Of a stretch of DNA of 64,000 bases, positions 27,981 to 42,900 are shown one piece after another (position 1 is the first letter of the stretch; every line of letters starts with the position of its first letter). The notes below the pieces were generated by a model, which was not told the origin of the DNA, did not search any database, and worked only from the letters and a program-made list of their open reading frames with translations. A program made the position numbers and the translations under genes. Location of the stretch: NCBI GenBank assembly GCA_003116975.1, contig BGKB01000055.1:310001-374000 (forward strand), in the 5' to 3' direction. This stretch comes from Aurantiochytrium sp. KH105. Its lineage: Eukaryota > Sar > Bigyra > Thraustochytrida > Thraustochytriidae.

Positions 27981-30900
27981 TCGCTTGCTCTCGACGCCAG
28001 ACTTTGACAAGCAAAACTCAACCAGTGTTTGTGAATAGCTCGAGTTGACAGAGTCCCCGCAACTCTTGCTTGCCCGCTTCACCGTCAGTGCGGCACGTAG
28101 AATGTCGGTGCTCTCAACAGGTCGGTCTTCCGATGTTACCGCCAGCTTGAGCCACGAAGCGAACAGTGGCCGCCCAGTGTAACAACCCGAGTCGAGATTT
28201 CCAAAAATGGATTCAACCAGTCCACGCGGAGTGGTGTCTTCTTTAATCAGCACACAGTCAGTGAAGCGCTCCCAGAGATAAGGCAGCGGGTTTCCCATGG
28301 TGCCCTTGTCCTTCGCAAATAGCTGATCGATCGAGAGAAGTCGAGCCACATTCACGCGAGCCTCATTTTGACCATCTTGCAGGCAGGACTTTGCTACAAG
28401 AAGCGCCCACGCACTGAAATCGCCCATGTTGTCCTTGATGTGTTTAGTGATGAACAGAACGGCACCATCAACTGACGGACCCTCAAGAGACTCCCGCATG
28501 AGCTCAAGAACGTCCGTGAAGGAAGCTGTCGCGTCCCGCACGCACACACGGAAAACGAGTTCCGCCACCAGTTCGGGGACGAAACCCTCCTTACGAATCC
28601 GATGAATGAGTTCTGACCGCGGATTGCCCAGATCTCCCGCGCTGAAACCCTTGATCGTCGCTGAGGTTTTCCGCTCATCCACGCGCACATCCATCAATAG
28701 GCCATGCGAAACCCCAGTGCACACATCGCCATCTGGTCCAAAGTAAGCCTCGGACTCAGCGGTAAAACGAGCGAGGACAAGACAAAGCTGCTCAGGCAGT
28801 TTCGACTTCTTCTCCTCCTTCTCACTCTCATTTTCGCTTTGCGATTCTGCTACTGCGTTGTCGAGCTCCAGCTTCAACTCCCAAGTGGCGCCCTTCTTGA
28901 TGCCTCCGCGAGCTTGAAAGGGTTCAGACGCTACCGAACTCCCAGTTTCAGCTTTGTCGGATTGCCTCATCCTGAGAGACGGACTGTTGACCTCGCAATT
29001 CTTCTGCAGAATGGTTACGTCCTTGCGTTGGTATGCCAGGTCGCTGCTGCGCGACTCGTTGAAGACTCCGAACGAAGCTGTGACTTCCTGACCAGCCACA
29101 GCAGCCTTCACCCTAGCCGAAGAAGTGACCTCCCTTCTGCTGTCTGACTTAGAATAGAAGAAGCTGAGCTTTGGAATGGCGAGATGAACCTTGATCCCTC
29201 GGCGGCCATCTGCCCGAACAAAAAACGGACGATCTGGACAGCCTTCGCTCCAGAATGGCACCATCAACTCCGCTTGAAACTCGCGCTTGGTCAATGATGC
29301 AACGTGTATCTGCGTTTTGGTTCGTACAGACGAATTCTTCTTGCCTGACAGCTTGCTGACACTGACACCGTCGAACACTGTGGATCTGATGTGACCGATG
29401 TTTTCCACGTCCACCGAATGATGATGTAGCGTGTCAGGACGGATATCCTTCAGCAAAACCCGAAGATCTTCGACAGGCTGGAGTGCCTCCACCTTACAGG
29501 GTCCAATCTTTCCTCTGAGAGTAATCTCAATATCTTTCTGGCCCAAAGCTTTGACCAAGAGCTTCCCTTGCGGAGTGTAAGGCCGATTTCTGGTGCCAAG
29601 AGAGACGAGCAGCAACCGAATGTACCCAGTTGTGTTTGCGGCGAGCTGCAAATGTTCTGTTACTACAACAAATGCGTCGCCGGGCTTGATGGTGGTCTTG
29701 CTTGCGTAATCAAGGACGACGTCAAGCCCAAGACTGAGCGCACTGTAATTGCGAATCTCCAGGAACGCTTCGCTGGTCTGGCCTGGTGCAATATGTGGAA
29801 AGGTGACCTCGGAAGCTGCCACAGCACGTCCCAGGGGCACCTCGACAGCGTGCTTGACAGATCTGCTGTTGATTTTCGCAGATTCAACATGCACCACTGC
29901 AAATGCTGCATTCGGGCCGAGCTTGTCGGGCACAGGCTTCAATTCTCCAGGAGAAATGGGCAGGTTACTAGTCTGCTTTGACGCGTCTGAGGCAAGAAGG
30001 AGCTTGACCCTTTCCTCTCCATTATTCTGAATTTGCAACGTATTCGCTCCCCAGACATCTTGAAACCAAAGCTTCCCGCTGAGATTCCAGGTCGCACCGG
30101 GTGCACTCTTTGGATCCATGCAGAGATGCGAAGGCAGGCAGATTGGCTTTGATGGGAAATTCTGCATCTCTCCATGAGTCTCTCCCATCGTGGCGATTGC
30201 AAAGCAGGGTAGGAGAAGCCTTCCTTGCACAGGTACATGAGACACCATATCTGGACCAGCGCAAACCACCAAAGAACCCTCAAGCGTTCGGCCACGCAAC
30301 GTGCTCACCCGGACGTGGAGTTCAGTCGACGACTGGTCTTCACTCGATTGACCATCAATCCAGAACTGAACTTCGTCACCAAAGGTCAAAATCGAGTCTC
30401 TTGAGCCGCAAGAAAGCTCCATCTTCGCCGACGTATCGGAGGGCTGAACCGCCACTTTGAGGAAGACAGGGGTCCGACTCAGATTGCACAGCTTGAGGGT
30501 TTTACACTCCCACAGCGGCTTGATTGTGGCTGCGAGGTCGCCAAAATCAACGACCAGGGCCGAAAATTTGATCACTTGCTCTTCGATGGTCGCCGCGAAA
30601 TGGACAAGGTGTTCTTCGCTGGACACCATCGCCTCGTCGTCCGCATCGGCTTTGTGAATCTTCAAGCGAGCCCCAAATGAGTATTCCCCGAGGCACGTTC
30701 CACAGTCAAGGACGCACCGCACGACTGCCTGTTGATGTTTTCGAACGATGATCTTATCCTCAGGTTCGAAGTGTAAAGGCATATCGAGTGCGGGGCCGCC
30801 ATGGGAGGATTCAGGACTCGCAGATTCTTCTAGCGAAAATAGAATGCGGACATCGCTGGAGGTCGTATTCTCAAGCATGAGATGTACTTCTGCAGATGTA

Positions 30901-33900
30901 TCCGCTTGAATGACAGTGCCGAAGTTCACTCTACTCGTTGAGGAAGAGAAGGCCAACTCAGTTCCCGTGTGCTTGATGTTGATGCGACAAAGTGACGCAT
31001 CTGACAGCGAATTTGCACCTTCGAATACTCCAAAGCGCTCTGCGGCAGACAGCTGCACGGAAACCTTATCAGTCTTCTTCTCGATATCAGATGCGGCCGA
31101 GAGGAGTTTTAGACGCTGGTCTTGCATGTCGAGCGCCATGGTCACACTTTGGCATGCTTTACGTAGCTGCCATGTAGTCAGATACTGATAGTCCTGACCA
31201 TCTTTGCTGGGATTGCGATGTCTGGGGAGAAGATTTCTTTTGACATCGTTCAAGCACTGGCGCGCCTGCTTCACTTCCTCTTTCTGGAGACCCTGCTTTG
31301 TAAAAACATATACTCGAAGAGTGTACGCGGCCAGACTTGATATTTGGCGCATAAGCCTCTCGTGGGCTGCAAAAGTTGTCTTTGCACGCAAAATTTCGTT
31401 GACAGCAAATCTCTCCACGATTTGTTGCTGACGTTTGATCCTGGGCTTCGAGAGAGACCACTTCCAGCCAAGATCCTCTTTGTAAGACTCTGCGGCGCTT
31501 TGCTCGAGACTTTGAAGGAGGCTAACGAAGTCTCTTTTACATGTATGGAGAACAACTGGGGTCCACTCATCGGCAAGAAGACGCAGAACCTCCTGCGCGC
31601 TTTCAAAGGTGATGTCAGACTCACGAGATGGTGCTTGCGACATCAGATTATCAACAGCCATTTTCAGCTGGTCTCGCTGGTCACATACACCCTCGCGCCA
31701 AGCAGCAAGCTCAGCCAGAGCTTCTTGGGCTCTCTTGACTGATTCAGGCGTTCTGCGGATCCTTCGAATGTCTTTGTGGAGCTCCTCTTGCAGCGCATGT
31801 GTTGCTTCCTCTTCGCTCTCTCTCGGACGAATAACTCCGCAGTTGCTGTAAGTAGGTTCGGACTGTTTCCACTCAGACCGAGCTCTATCGAGTTCTCTGA
31901 AACGTTTGGTGACCGGATGATCGTCCCAGCTTAGCTTTTTCATTAACCAATCAAGAGCTTGTCCCGCGAGGCCTCGAGTCGCATATCTCTTCTTGAAAGT
32001 CAGGTCGCGTCTCGAAAAGTCAAGGGTGAAAGAATGTGGATCCTCACGCTCTGCCCCGGCTTGCTCTTTGCCAGAGTACATCACCACATGCCAACAGTAT
32101 CCGAATTCCAAGACATCGATCGAAATCTCTACGGGTGATGCATTTCCATGTAAGTCGAACGTCTCGCTGCGCAGTGGCTTTGGCTCAGAACTGCCTTTTG
32201 CCCCGGCTACATTCAAGACGTCTGAACTTTCACCTGCCTGACTCGAGCCCGGATCACCTTCTGCTCCCCCGTTCTTTCTCATCCTGTAGATTTTGAGCGT
32301 GAGCATCGAGGGAAGCTTCCCTGAAGAGAATTTCGGGAATGTGATGGACCATTGGTTTCTGGAATCCTTTTCGAGTTTCCAATCATCATATTTACCGCGA
32401 AATGTGACGTTCTCCCCATTTACGCAAAGTTTTGACGTTGCTTTTTGAAAAAACCATTCAATCTTGTCGCGCCGAGAGTTTGTGATGTCGAGCTTCAGGA
32501 GTTTTGCAAGCTCACTGTACCAAAACAACTTTTTCTTTGCAGCGCAATGACAGGCGAGAGTGGCCAAGAGATCGTTTTCAGTAGAGTCAATCTCCTCACC
32601 CGTTGCTTCCCATGTTTGCTTTTTCCTTTTGAACTCCTCCAGAGCGCGTTCGTATTCCTTTCGTGCGTCTTCAATGATCTTCAGACGACTCGCTAGCTTG
32701 TTCTCAAAGTTTTCCTTCGCAAGATCAACTTCCCGCTCCTTTTTTTGAGACAGAGCCGCAATAAGATTCTCTATCTCGCTTTCGATTCGTGGTCCTCCGG
32801 GGTAGTGACCGTGCAAATCGTTGATGGACTTCATCTTCTTGATTGCAGCCCGCATCCTCGACGAGCATCGAGCGACAGAGTGTTCGAGAACACGATTCAA
32901 GTTCTTTTTCACCGTGGTCCTGATGCCCTCGGATGTAGGTGCCTGAAGCACACGGAGAGTGTTCTCGCAGACGTCAGCAAAGTCTTTCACGACATCTGAG
33001 ATACCAAAAGGAAGTTCATCATCGATATCATCGAGCAGCGAGACGTGAATAGCTGCAAAGCAATCATGGGCAGCAGAAGCGAGCAACTTGACGGCTCCAT
33101 CGTGATTCATCGTTTGGACAGGCGCATTTTTCACCTGAGGTTGCTTCACCAAGGCTCGCTGAAAGAAATCTTCGAGCCAGGCACACGTGTATAGTAATGC
33201 TTCACGCGCAAACAAGAGAGCAGCACGTCGCAGGTACCGCACTTGAAACTTCTCCGACGTCGCGCAGCACATTTCCAAGATTGCTGACGTCCTAGCGCTG
33301 AGTAGATGAGCAACCTCGACGGTCTCATTGACCTTGTTTCCAAAATCGCCCGTACATTTCTTGGCTTCCTTGACTGTAGCTTCAAAGGATGACAGCAATG
33401 CGGGAAGATTCGTGAATCCCTCCGCCGACCAAGCCGAGCGCGAAGAGTCGAAAATGTAATGCTTGAAATGCTTGGCAACGTAAGCAAGAGCCAACGAGGT
33501 TTGCTTGTACGTGTCAAGACCCTTTTGCAGTGATCGGGACAGTTGAAAGCTACTGCTGGGAACCTTAAACTCCGTGCAAGCGACAGAGCGGTTGATGCTC
33601 CAAAGGAGGACCGCGTCAATCTGATTGGAGAGAAGTGCCGATGTTTTGACGACCTGAGTAGCCCAATCGAGCTTCACAAAGTAAGCGTCCCCACTTCGCT
33701 TGAGCCGACTTTCAAAGTCCGTGATAAGCCCAGCTTGTTCGCTTTGGCTTGCCTTCGACATGGCCGCACCCTGCAAAAGTGCATATGCGAGCTGATTGAC
33801 GAAGGCACTTGCATCACTGATAATCTCCTTTAGGGATTCGCTGCGAACTTTTTCTTGTGCCCCTGTCAGCTTGTTGGAAGCATTTAGCACCTCCTGACCT

Positions 33901-36900
33901 GCCCTCACTACATCCGCCATTGCGCCATCACTCTGGCACATCTTCTCGAGTCCACGGAGGGACACCTTTGCGAACTCCATGCTCTTACGCGCACAGTCGA
34001 TATCCGGCGCAATGGGCGGCGAGACCACAGAATCGAAGATCCGTGCGCAGTTGTCCCAGTTCTGCTTTTGCTTCTTTGCATGTTCAGAGGGCTCTGAGCC
34101 GTGCTTGCCAATGCACTCGCAAAGTAAACTATATGTGTCGAGCTGAAACTTCGGTAGGTCTTCGAGACGTGCCACTTGTCCAGGCCCAGAATCTTGAATG
34201 GCACGTTTCGTCAGTCGAAGAGCCTTTCTTATGACTCCGCGGCACTCAGCATCGCCTCCAAGCACTCTATCTGCGTCCTCCCCAAGCTCGTCTAGGGCAT
34301 TGATCGCCATGCTATGCTTTTCAGGCTCGAGCATGCAAGCATCCGCGGTCATATATGCCTCCAGAAGCAAACCTGTCACATCGTCCTTCTTCTCCTTAGG
34401 AACAACTGAACACAACTCCAAAAGGCTGAGCGGAAGGGCCCCAGGAATGCTCGGATGGACACTGCCAGGGAGGGCTTGACGCAGAAGCTGCTTGATGTCT
34501 GCAGAGTAAGCTGTTGCTCGCCGCACTCCATCAAACTCTTCAAAAATTCCTTGCTCCTGAAAGTGATAAGCATCGTGAGAGCTTGCAAGCCGGGAGAAAT
34601 CGAGGTGCATCACGTTGAGGCGTATTTTCGAAAGCTCGACAAGCTCATGATGGGATTGGATAACCTTACGGAGCGCGTTGTCGCATAAACGCTGAAGAGA
34701 CTGCGTGTTCTGGTCATCTGAACCTCCTTCCTCGCTTGCATCAAGAGCCTCACGCAGGTGCCCGACTGAGTCCTCCGTTCCGGGAAGAGCATATCCACCT
34801 GGCGGCTGCAGAATATCCGAAAGAGCTTTCAGCGCATCTTTTCGCCTATCGCCAGAATCTTTTTTCCCGATTTGGGCCAAATAGAACACACGTGCCCACC
34901 CACGGCAGTCTGCCGCTAGTTTCTCGAATTCAACGTCAAGCAGCTCTGTGTTTGGCGCAGACCTTGTAACTCCAGACATCGAAGTTTCCTCATCGATGCG
35001 TGTATGACACTGCGCGTACGCCTTCTGAAGCTCGCCACCGGCCTTCTTCATATATTCCTCTATCGTGCCGTCACGCAAACGAGGAGGAAGCTCTCTCATA
35101 AATGCGCGATCCTTGCGTGAGGCTTCACGCGCAATTTCGATTTGATGCTCCAGGTGAGAAATGTTCCGCTCAATTTCCGCCAATCGAGTATCATCGATGT
35201 TATTTTCCGGCTCGAGCTCACGCAGCATCTCTTCAAGGCGCGATTTGCCCCATGAATCAAGCACCTGCTTTTGCATCAGTTCATGAACCCTGCTCGTCAG
35301 GATCTGTCGAACCTTGGGATTTCTGCCTGGTGCGGTCAGCTCTTGAGGCTTGCTAACGAAAGTTGGGCTTGCACTAGGCGTACTTTTATGGGGTGGTGCT
35401 GCCTCAAGCCTCTTAAGAGCACCTTGAAACACCCATGACGTGTCCTTCATGCCAAGAGCGTCGAGCACTTTGCGTGCTGGTTTCACGACCGTCGTCTGGA
35501 AATTTCCAGTCACGGGCAATTGTGCTGTCCAAATCCCACTCGAATCCTTCTCGAAGTAGTCAAGAACAACTTCGACAATGCTCTTAAAGGTATGCGCTGT
35601 CCCTTGCCCAATCTTCCGGCTTTGCGTGGAGAGAGAATCTGAAATCTTGTTTCGCAAGAGTGCCATGAAACACTCTCCAGCGAAGTTTTGCAAGTCCTGG
35701 TAGAGCTGAGCCGCTACCTGCTTCGCTCGAGCCGTAGGGTCATTCGCGGTGCTCTGCAGAGTTTGGAGGATCATCTCACCAGTGAGCATCCGCTTGGTGA
35801 GCGAGGAACCTGACACGTTCTTGATCCTTTCCAGAACCGCAGTCGCGGCGTTTGCAGAGAGGCCTTTCGCAAACGTCAGAACTTCTTTTGCCACATCAAT
35901 AGATTCTTCAGCCGGTATTGCCTCCGATACGTAATTCTCTACGGCCTCTAGGTAATTCTTCGGGTCCGTCTCGTTTTCAAGTCTGAGCATGAAATCTTCG
36001 ACTCGAAAGATGCTTCGACGCACCCTGCGAGTGAGAGCCGAAGCTTCATCTGTTGCCCGAACTTCAGCTCGAGCAGGCAGCTCTTGCACAAAACTTGCTG
36101 TTTCGGTATCCATGAGATCCGTGAGAATAGGCTGCTCGAGCTTCCCATCGGTGGAAAGGAGTGCCTTTGCTCGAAGAAGAGTATCCAGAATGTTGGAGAT
36201 GCCTTCGGTCTCGGAGTTTCCTCGAGGCAGACGATGGATGTGTGGAGTGGCCAACCCGCGGTTGTCTGTTGCCGAACAACAAATATTCACACGCTCATCT
36301 TCGTATGCATAGTCTCCGGAACTTTCAGGAAGGAGACAAATGGTATGGCCTTCCCAAAAAACGATGGCAAATGCCGATGGACCTGAAGGGTCAAGTGGGT
36401 CGATAATTAGTACAACACAGGCATCAGAGGTATCGCACAAGGGCAGAGAAACAGATGAGGAGAGGAGGCGGTTCTGGATGCACACCTTCGCGCGATCGAG
36501 AAGCCAGCACTCCTTTTCAGCGCCCACAAATCCTTCCGGAGGTTCAAAGAACATCATACTGGCGACAAAGTTTGCGAGTGGAGATTCAATTGACTCCTTG
36601 CTCAGGTTGGAAAGCATTCGCTTCAGCTTCCAGCTGTCTGCGACGCTCCGCCTTGTTCGGATCTGACGGCGTGTTTCGTTGTCAAGCGCAGACCAGGTCT
36701 CAGCAACCGACGACCAGTCTGCAGCACTCTCGCTTGACCTGTAATGATTTACGAGACTGTCAAGAAGGTGCTGCCCCAGCAAATCTTTAGCATCTTCGTA
36801 GGTCTCGTCGATAGAAGCATACAGCTCTTTCTTCGCCTCCGCCTCGTCTCGTTTGGCTTCTGCCTCCCTATGGCGTGCGTCTGAGAGGGTACTCTGGGAG

Positions 36901-39900
36901 TTTGTCGATGTTTCATCAGCCTCGTCATTGATAGCAGATGTCATCTGTGCTACTTCTTCTTCAGCTTGCTTTCGCAATGACTCCGTCTTGCGATATTCGT
37001 CGTACATTGTTTTGATGGTTTGTGCGCGCGTGATACAATGCCTTACAAGATCCGTCTCGAATGCCTGAAGAGCCGACAAAATGCCGAGCCTCTCCATTTG
37101 TATAAAGGCCATGTCACCGTTGTCGGACACGTCTACATTCCAAGGTGCATTAAAATACCGTGACAACTCGAGGGATCGGTCTCCTGCACGCGGCAAAAAC
37201 CGATTCCAGATCACGTCGAGAAAGGTGATCGAACGCATAAGTTGGAATGCCTCAGATGGTGGGTCTTGAGCGGCTTCAATGATGGCGCCCAGGAGTGAGC
37301 GGATCCGCGTTGCACTTCGTTGAAGCTCCACATCGCGCTGGCCTTCAAGCGCAAAGCGTTTTGCTGACTGACCGCCTTCTTCAAGGCCCTGACTGACGCT
37401 TTCAAAATTCGACAAAAGACCTTCACGCACAAAAGATAGCCAGAAAGTTGGCTGTGCCTTCCGATGAACGGATGTCGCTCGGCACAGATATTCCATGAGA
37501 GCTCTCACAATGTTGTAAAGTTCCGAATCAGGAACACGCAAGGCTTGAACAACAGAAGCGTAGTTGCTGAACACCGCATGAGCGCGCTCGAGAATGCAGA
37601 GTCGATCCGCCGCGTTTGTAAGCGACGTATCGTTCACGAATTTCCACAGCGCATTGTGCGCCTTGTCGAATGCAACTTTGACGGAACGGTGAACGTCCTG
37701 TAAAGTGCGAGTGTTTTGCTCGAGATCAACACCAAACGCAGCGAGCAATCCGAATTCTTCGATCTCATGACGGGCCATGTGAGCCAAATCAGGCCGAATC
37801 TCTTTCTGAAGAAGCATTTCCACTATGTCTTTGGTCACATTTTCGCGCTCTTTCCCAGCTGGTACACTCTCTACGAGACGAACCAGAGCCTCGCCCAATT
37901 TCGTCTCGACAAACGACATTGTTTGGATGAACGAGCGTTTCTGGCGTTTCCACGTGCGAAGCGGGTCTTCGGCAACCCCGGAACGGACAAGGTCGGTCGC
38001 CATGGATGCCTCGGCGACGTTTGAGTCCTTCAAAATTTCCACAAGACCATGCAAGGCGAGTGAGCGGCATGTCGATTGCATGCTTTCAAGGTAAATGTGC
38101 CACAACGCCCAAACGTATGCAGAAAGCGGACTTGCTCGGGATTTGGTCCTTCGCAAGTGAAATCTTCCGGTCGTCAGAACGCGAAGAAGCATGTTCAAGG
38201 AGAGACACGCGCCTCCCGCTAGCTCGAGTGTTCCGTTGTCCTCGAGCGAGCGGCAATGACCGTGAAATCTACGCAGGATCTCTGCGAGTTGACCTGCGCA
38301 CTCGATTCTTGGAAGCATACTGCACACGATCGTATGTAGGGTTCCGCCAGAGTTGCAGTCAGCATCGATCGCTGGAAGCCAGAGCCGAATGACACGATTC
38401 AAGAAGGCCGACGAGAGCTTGAAACTGTTAATGCGCTCAGCATTCGCCGTGCAAAAGATGCGGAATTCACTGTGGATCGGGATCGTTTGGTCGCGACCAT
38501 CCGCAGTGAAGACGTCAGAGGAACCGCTCTCGAGAAGCGCCAGGCTAGGGTCTGCCTCGAAGAGCGAGTTGAGGCGTTCCAGTACCTCCGGTGGGGCGCT
38601 GTTGACGTTGTCAAGAAGAACAAAGTTACCCTCGCGCATTGCTCGCACCAGCTCAGACTCCACGAATTGAAATGCAAGGTCGCTTGCGCTGCTTCCCACC
38701 GGAGCAGAAGACTCTTCGTCCTCTATAGTTTGCCTAATCTTGATCTCGTCGTAGACTGTTCGTTTGCTCTCGAGCTCGCACCATCGTTGCGCACGGCTAG
38801 TCCGCATGCGCAAGTGGTGGCGCTCCTCCGAAGCTGCGAGACTGCTCAACACCGACGCGCTTGACTTGAGAACTGATTGTAAACGGAGCACAGCTTCCAA
38901 CAACTGCTCCACCAATTCGAGCCGGCCAGACCCACCCGAATTTGCGTTTAATGCGCGTTCGATATCGAAAGCACCCTGAACGTCCGCGGGAAGGGCTTCG
39001 AGAACCTCCTGTGAAGGAATATGCGTTTTATTCTTGTTTTTCACAATGATTGGAAAAACGTGAGCGAGGAAAAGACGCCATCTGGACATGAGAGACTCGA
39101 AAAATGGCCGCACGGCAAGCTCTGCGTGCGTCGCGAGCTGGGCTGGGACCCATTGTCCGATCAGATCAGACGTTTCCGTGCTGTCGGTTAAGGAAAGTAC
39201 CACGAGCCTGCGCTTCATGAGACGGGCCAGCTCTTTTACAAGAGAAGTCTTGCCTGAGCCAGAGGGTCCTTCGAGCAGAACTGATCGATTGCTCTGGACA
39301 ACCATGCCGAGCGCCTCTAAATGCATGAGAGTGGAGTCCGTGGGCACAAGGCCTGGAGCATCGCTTTCGTGAAGGCCCTGATTGAGATACACTGCTCCAA
39401 TCCGCACGGAGCCAGTGACAGAGCGATCAAGCTCACGAGTAACACGAGCTTGTAGAAGGTCCTCCACAGGGAGGTGTTTGTCAAGAACCTGATTCGCAAG
39501 TACTTGCTCTTCCGCACTTTGCAGGCCATCGACATAAACGATCGCGGCCAGCCGCTTGAGGATAACGGAACGAATGTCTGTTTGCAAAGGAACATTTTCG
39601 CTCGCAAAGTGATCCGTGATATTGGCTGCATTTCCAGCGAGAAGGTCCCGGAGTTTCATCAGATCGCGCAAATTGAAACCGCAACCACCGTGGCCCTTGC
39701 CAATCTTTTTTTGTGACGCTAAGTCCTGAAGCTCCCAGTGAATTTCGAAAAGTGCCTCTAAATGATGAAACATGAGAACGCTGTCCTCAATGAGCTTTTC
39801 AAATGCACTCTGGAAGATGTCGAAAAGCTCGTCGCGATTGTACTCCCCCAAACGAACAACAGAAAAAAGATTCTCGATCGATCGTGGGAGCTTGGCGCGA

Positions 39901-42900
39901 CCTCCTCCAACACCAACAGGATTCATTGTGGCAAAGACTTGCATATTGTGAATCGCAATGTCTTCGTTTGACCCGGGAACCTTGAAAGTGCCTCGCCCGG
40001 AAAAAACGGGCGCGATTGCTTCAAGGGTCTCTGGGGGCGCGAGGTTGAGCTCGTCTAGCAGAAGCCACTTTTCCGATCGCAGAGCTTCAATGAGGGGTCC
40101 GTCCTGCCATTCAAAGACGCGTTTTCCATCCTCTGTGCTGCGGGGGATAATGCTTCCGAAGAGCTGCTCCGGCGTAGTGTTGGCAGAAAAGTTGATGCGC
40201 TTGACCTCGAACCCAAGCAGACGCGCAACTGCTTCAACCGAAGCAGTCTTCCCGATACCCGGGGGGCCTTCAAGGAGAAGCGGACTTTGCGCTGAGATCG
40301 CGGCAAAAATTCGGGCCACATTTTGCACAGCAGTTTTCGTTACATGCAAGCCGAAACGTTCCATGCTGGAACTCTCCGAAACCGAATCGTTCATTTTGGC
40401 GACCAGTCCGCCATATTCACACCGCATCAAACGCCTGCCATGGTGTTCAATTTCCTGGAAAGGCAATCTTAGGATTTCCTCGGAGGGTTCAGCGAAGAGA
40501 GCGTCAAGATCTTCTGCTTGATTCACCCGCGCAATGACATTCTTTACGTCACTCAGAGCATTTAGTCCCACGTGAGCCGCTCCGTCGAGGAGAAGAAAGC
40601 GCATACCAAGCACGGCAAGGTGAGAGCGACCATTTGCTCCTTGAAGTCCATGTTTAGACTGAGCAGCGACAAATCTGCAAACCCTGAGCAAGTCACTGAT
40701 CGTACTTCGCTTTCCGGCCGGCGTTTGCTTCCATTCAAGCAGGACATTGATCAGGTGCTTTGCAAGAGCAACGTCGGCAGGCTCTCCGTCCCCGAGAGCG
40801 TGCGCGAGAATATGCGTGATGTCCCTCGTGGCGTCCATCGTGATCTCATGACCTTCGCGGACCTGAGGCAAGAGAGCTGGAACATGGATTTCCGTGAATC
40901 TTGACCGTGTCGCAGGACTAATGTTTCGAAGTTGTTGGCCTTCTGCACAGTGAACCGTTGCGAAGACCTGAAAGTCTGGCGAAATGGCAATGTCCTGACC
41001 GCTTGCTGCACGGGCAACATCTTCAACGAGCGTGAACGCGGGCTCAGGCTCAAACACGCTATTAAGCCGCTCTGGAACAGCTTGGTCAGGAAGGTCAAAG
41101 TCCTCGAAGAGAATCGGCACTCCCGCGGACAAAGCAGACGTGACTGGGCCCTCACGAAAAGCAAAAATTGGGTCCCCAGAGGCGCTTTCGACAACTTGTT
41201 GAACCTGTGCATGCAGCCTCTCAGCATGCTCCAACTCTTTGTCGTCATGTGGGAGGCACTCACGCATGAGGTCAATCGTCGTTATCACTTGGCTGACGCA
41301 GGCTTGAAAAGCCAGAGTATTGCCTTGTGCAGAACGATTCATGAGCTGCATACGGTGAAGGATTTCGAGGTCGAAAACGTTTTCGTCACCATTTTTATTG
41401 TCGGCGTCACTGACGTTGTCACTCTCATCATCCGACACCAATTCATGGCGCTGAGGGTGCGAAGCCTGAACATCTCCGCGCAAAGAAAAAGAGTTCTTTG
41501 CATCACCTTTCTCATCGCTGGAATCGTCAGAAGCAAATGGATCTTCCACACCCTTGCTCTCGTCCGGAGTCTGATCAACCTCGTCATCAGAGCTCGAAAA
41601 CGGATCATCTGGACCATCTTCAAGCGCGAAAGGAGGAGGGGCCAGTGGTGCTTTGGGTCGACTCAATTGTGCGTCGCCACCAGTGTCATCGTCACTGTCT
41701 GTAAAGGGGTCTTCTACTGCCATTCCAGAATCAGAGAGCGATAAGCTCTGTCCTGTGGGGTGGCTCACGTGAACGAAGCTTGCCGAGCTCCGCGAGCCGG
41801 AGCCGTCGACGGAGGTACCCGATGAAGAAGTATGCGATGCCGAAGAATCTGCATGGGTCCATGATCCTGAAGTGTGAGTTTCCGATGAAGCGGATATTGT
41901 TTCCAAGTCGTCGCCTTCGTCGCTCTCATTGTCAGTATCGTATTGCGCCATCTCAGCGGCAAAGTGATCGCTCGTTTGAGCCTGTTCTAGCTCATGTTCT
42001 TCATCAGATCGCAGCTTACCAGCTTGGCGTTCTTCCTTGTGGAAAAGGTTAATTTTTTGGGCCAGAACTGAAAGCGCGCCTTCACACCGAGCGACCCAGT
42101 CATCAGAACCTTGCGTCTCGCGTCGAGAACGCGAAAATGCGCGCTGAAGTACTGACTGCAGCTCTTGGAGTGCGGAAGCGGGCGAATAAGGATGGATTTG
42201 GCCAATGAGGTCGCTGGTCTCTGTATCTGGGGACAGATGACACACGACCGGAGACGGTGCATCTGGATTCTTCGCAATACTGCACCAGGTTTCGAACATC
42301 GTCGTCTTGAATGACGTCGGGCCTACCAGGAGAATGGGCTCCTTGTTATTGGCTGCAACGAGCACCTGCGCGAGACACTGCACAAACGAAGACGGAAGCG
42401 ACTCTGTGTCAAGCTCTCCGGACTTTATTACGTATGGAGCAATAAGACTTGCTCGTCGAAGATCCGCATTTTTTACAGTAACGTGAAGACCATCAAGCGA
42501 CACTCGAATGTCGCTTCCATTTTGTTGAAGTCGCACGGGATGATGCGGCTCGCTGATGCGAAGAACTCTGGCAACGTTGCTTTTCTGCGTTGCTGTCGTC
42601 GCACGCGATGCAATGAGCGAGTAGCCAACTCGACACCAATCTTCTGAAGATGGGCGCTCCAACTGGTGAAAGCGGCGCCGCCACTTTACGAGTTCGCGGA
42701 ATGAAAGCCGCAGTGTGCGGTCTGGACGCAGCTCGCCATAGACGCGAGACATCAAACGGCTCACATCTCGTGGCACTGGTAGAAGTTCGCGACCATTTGA
42801 GCGTTCGCAGCGCTTTTGAAGGATGACAGAGAGTTCGTCGTCCGCGTCGGGTTGGACGTTAGACGCCGTGCTATATTCCTTGGCGATGAACACCACAAAG

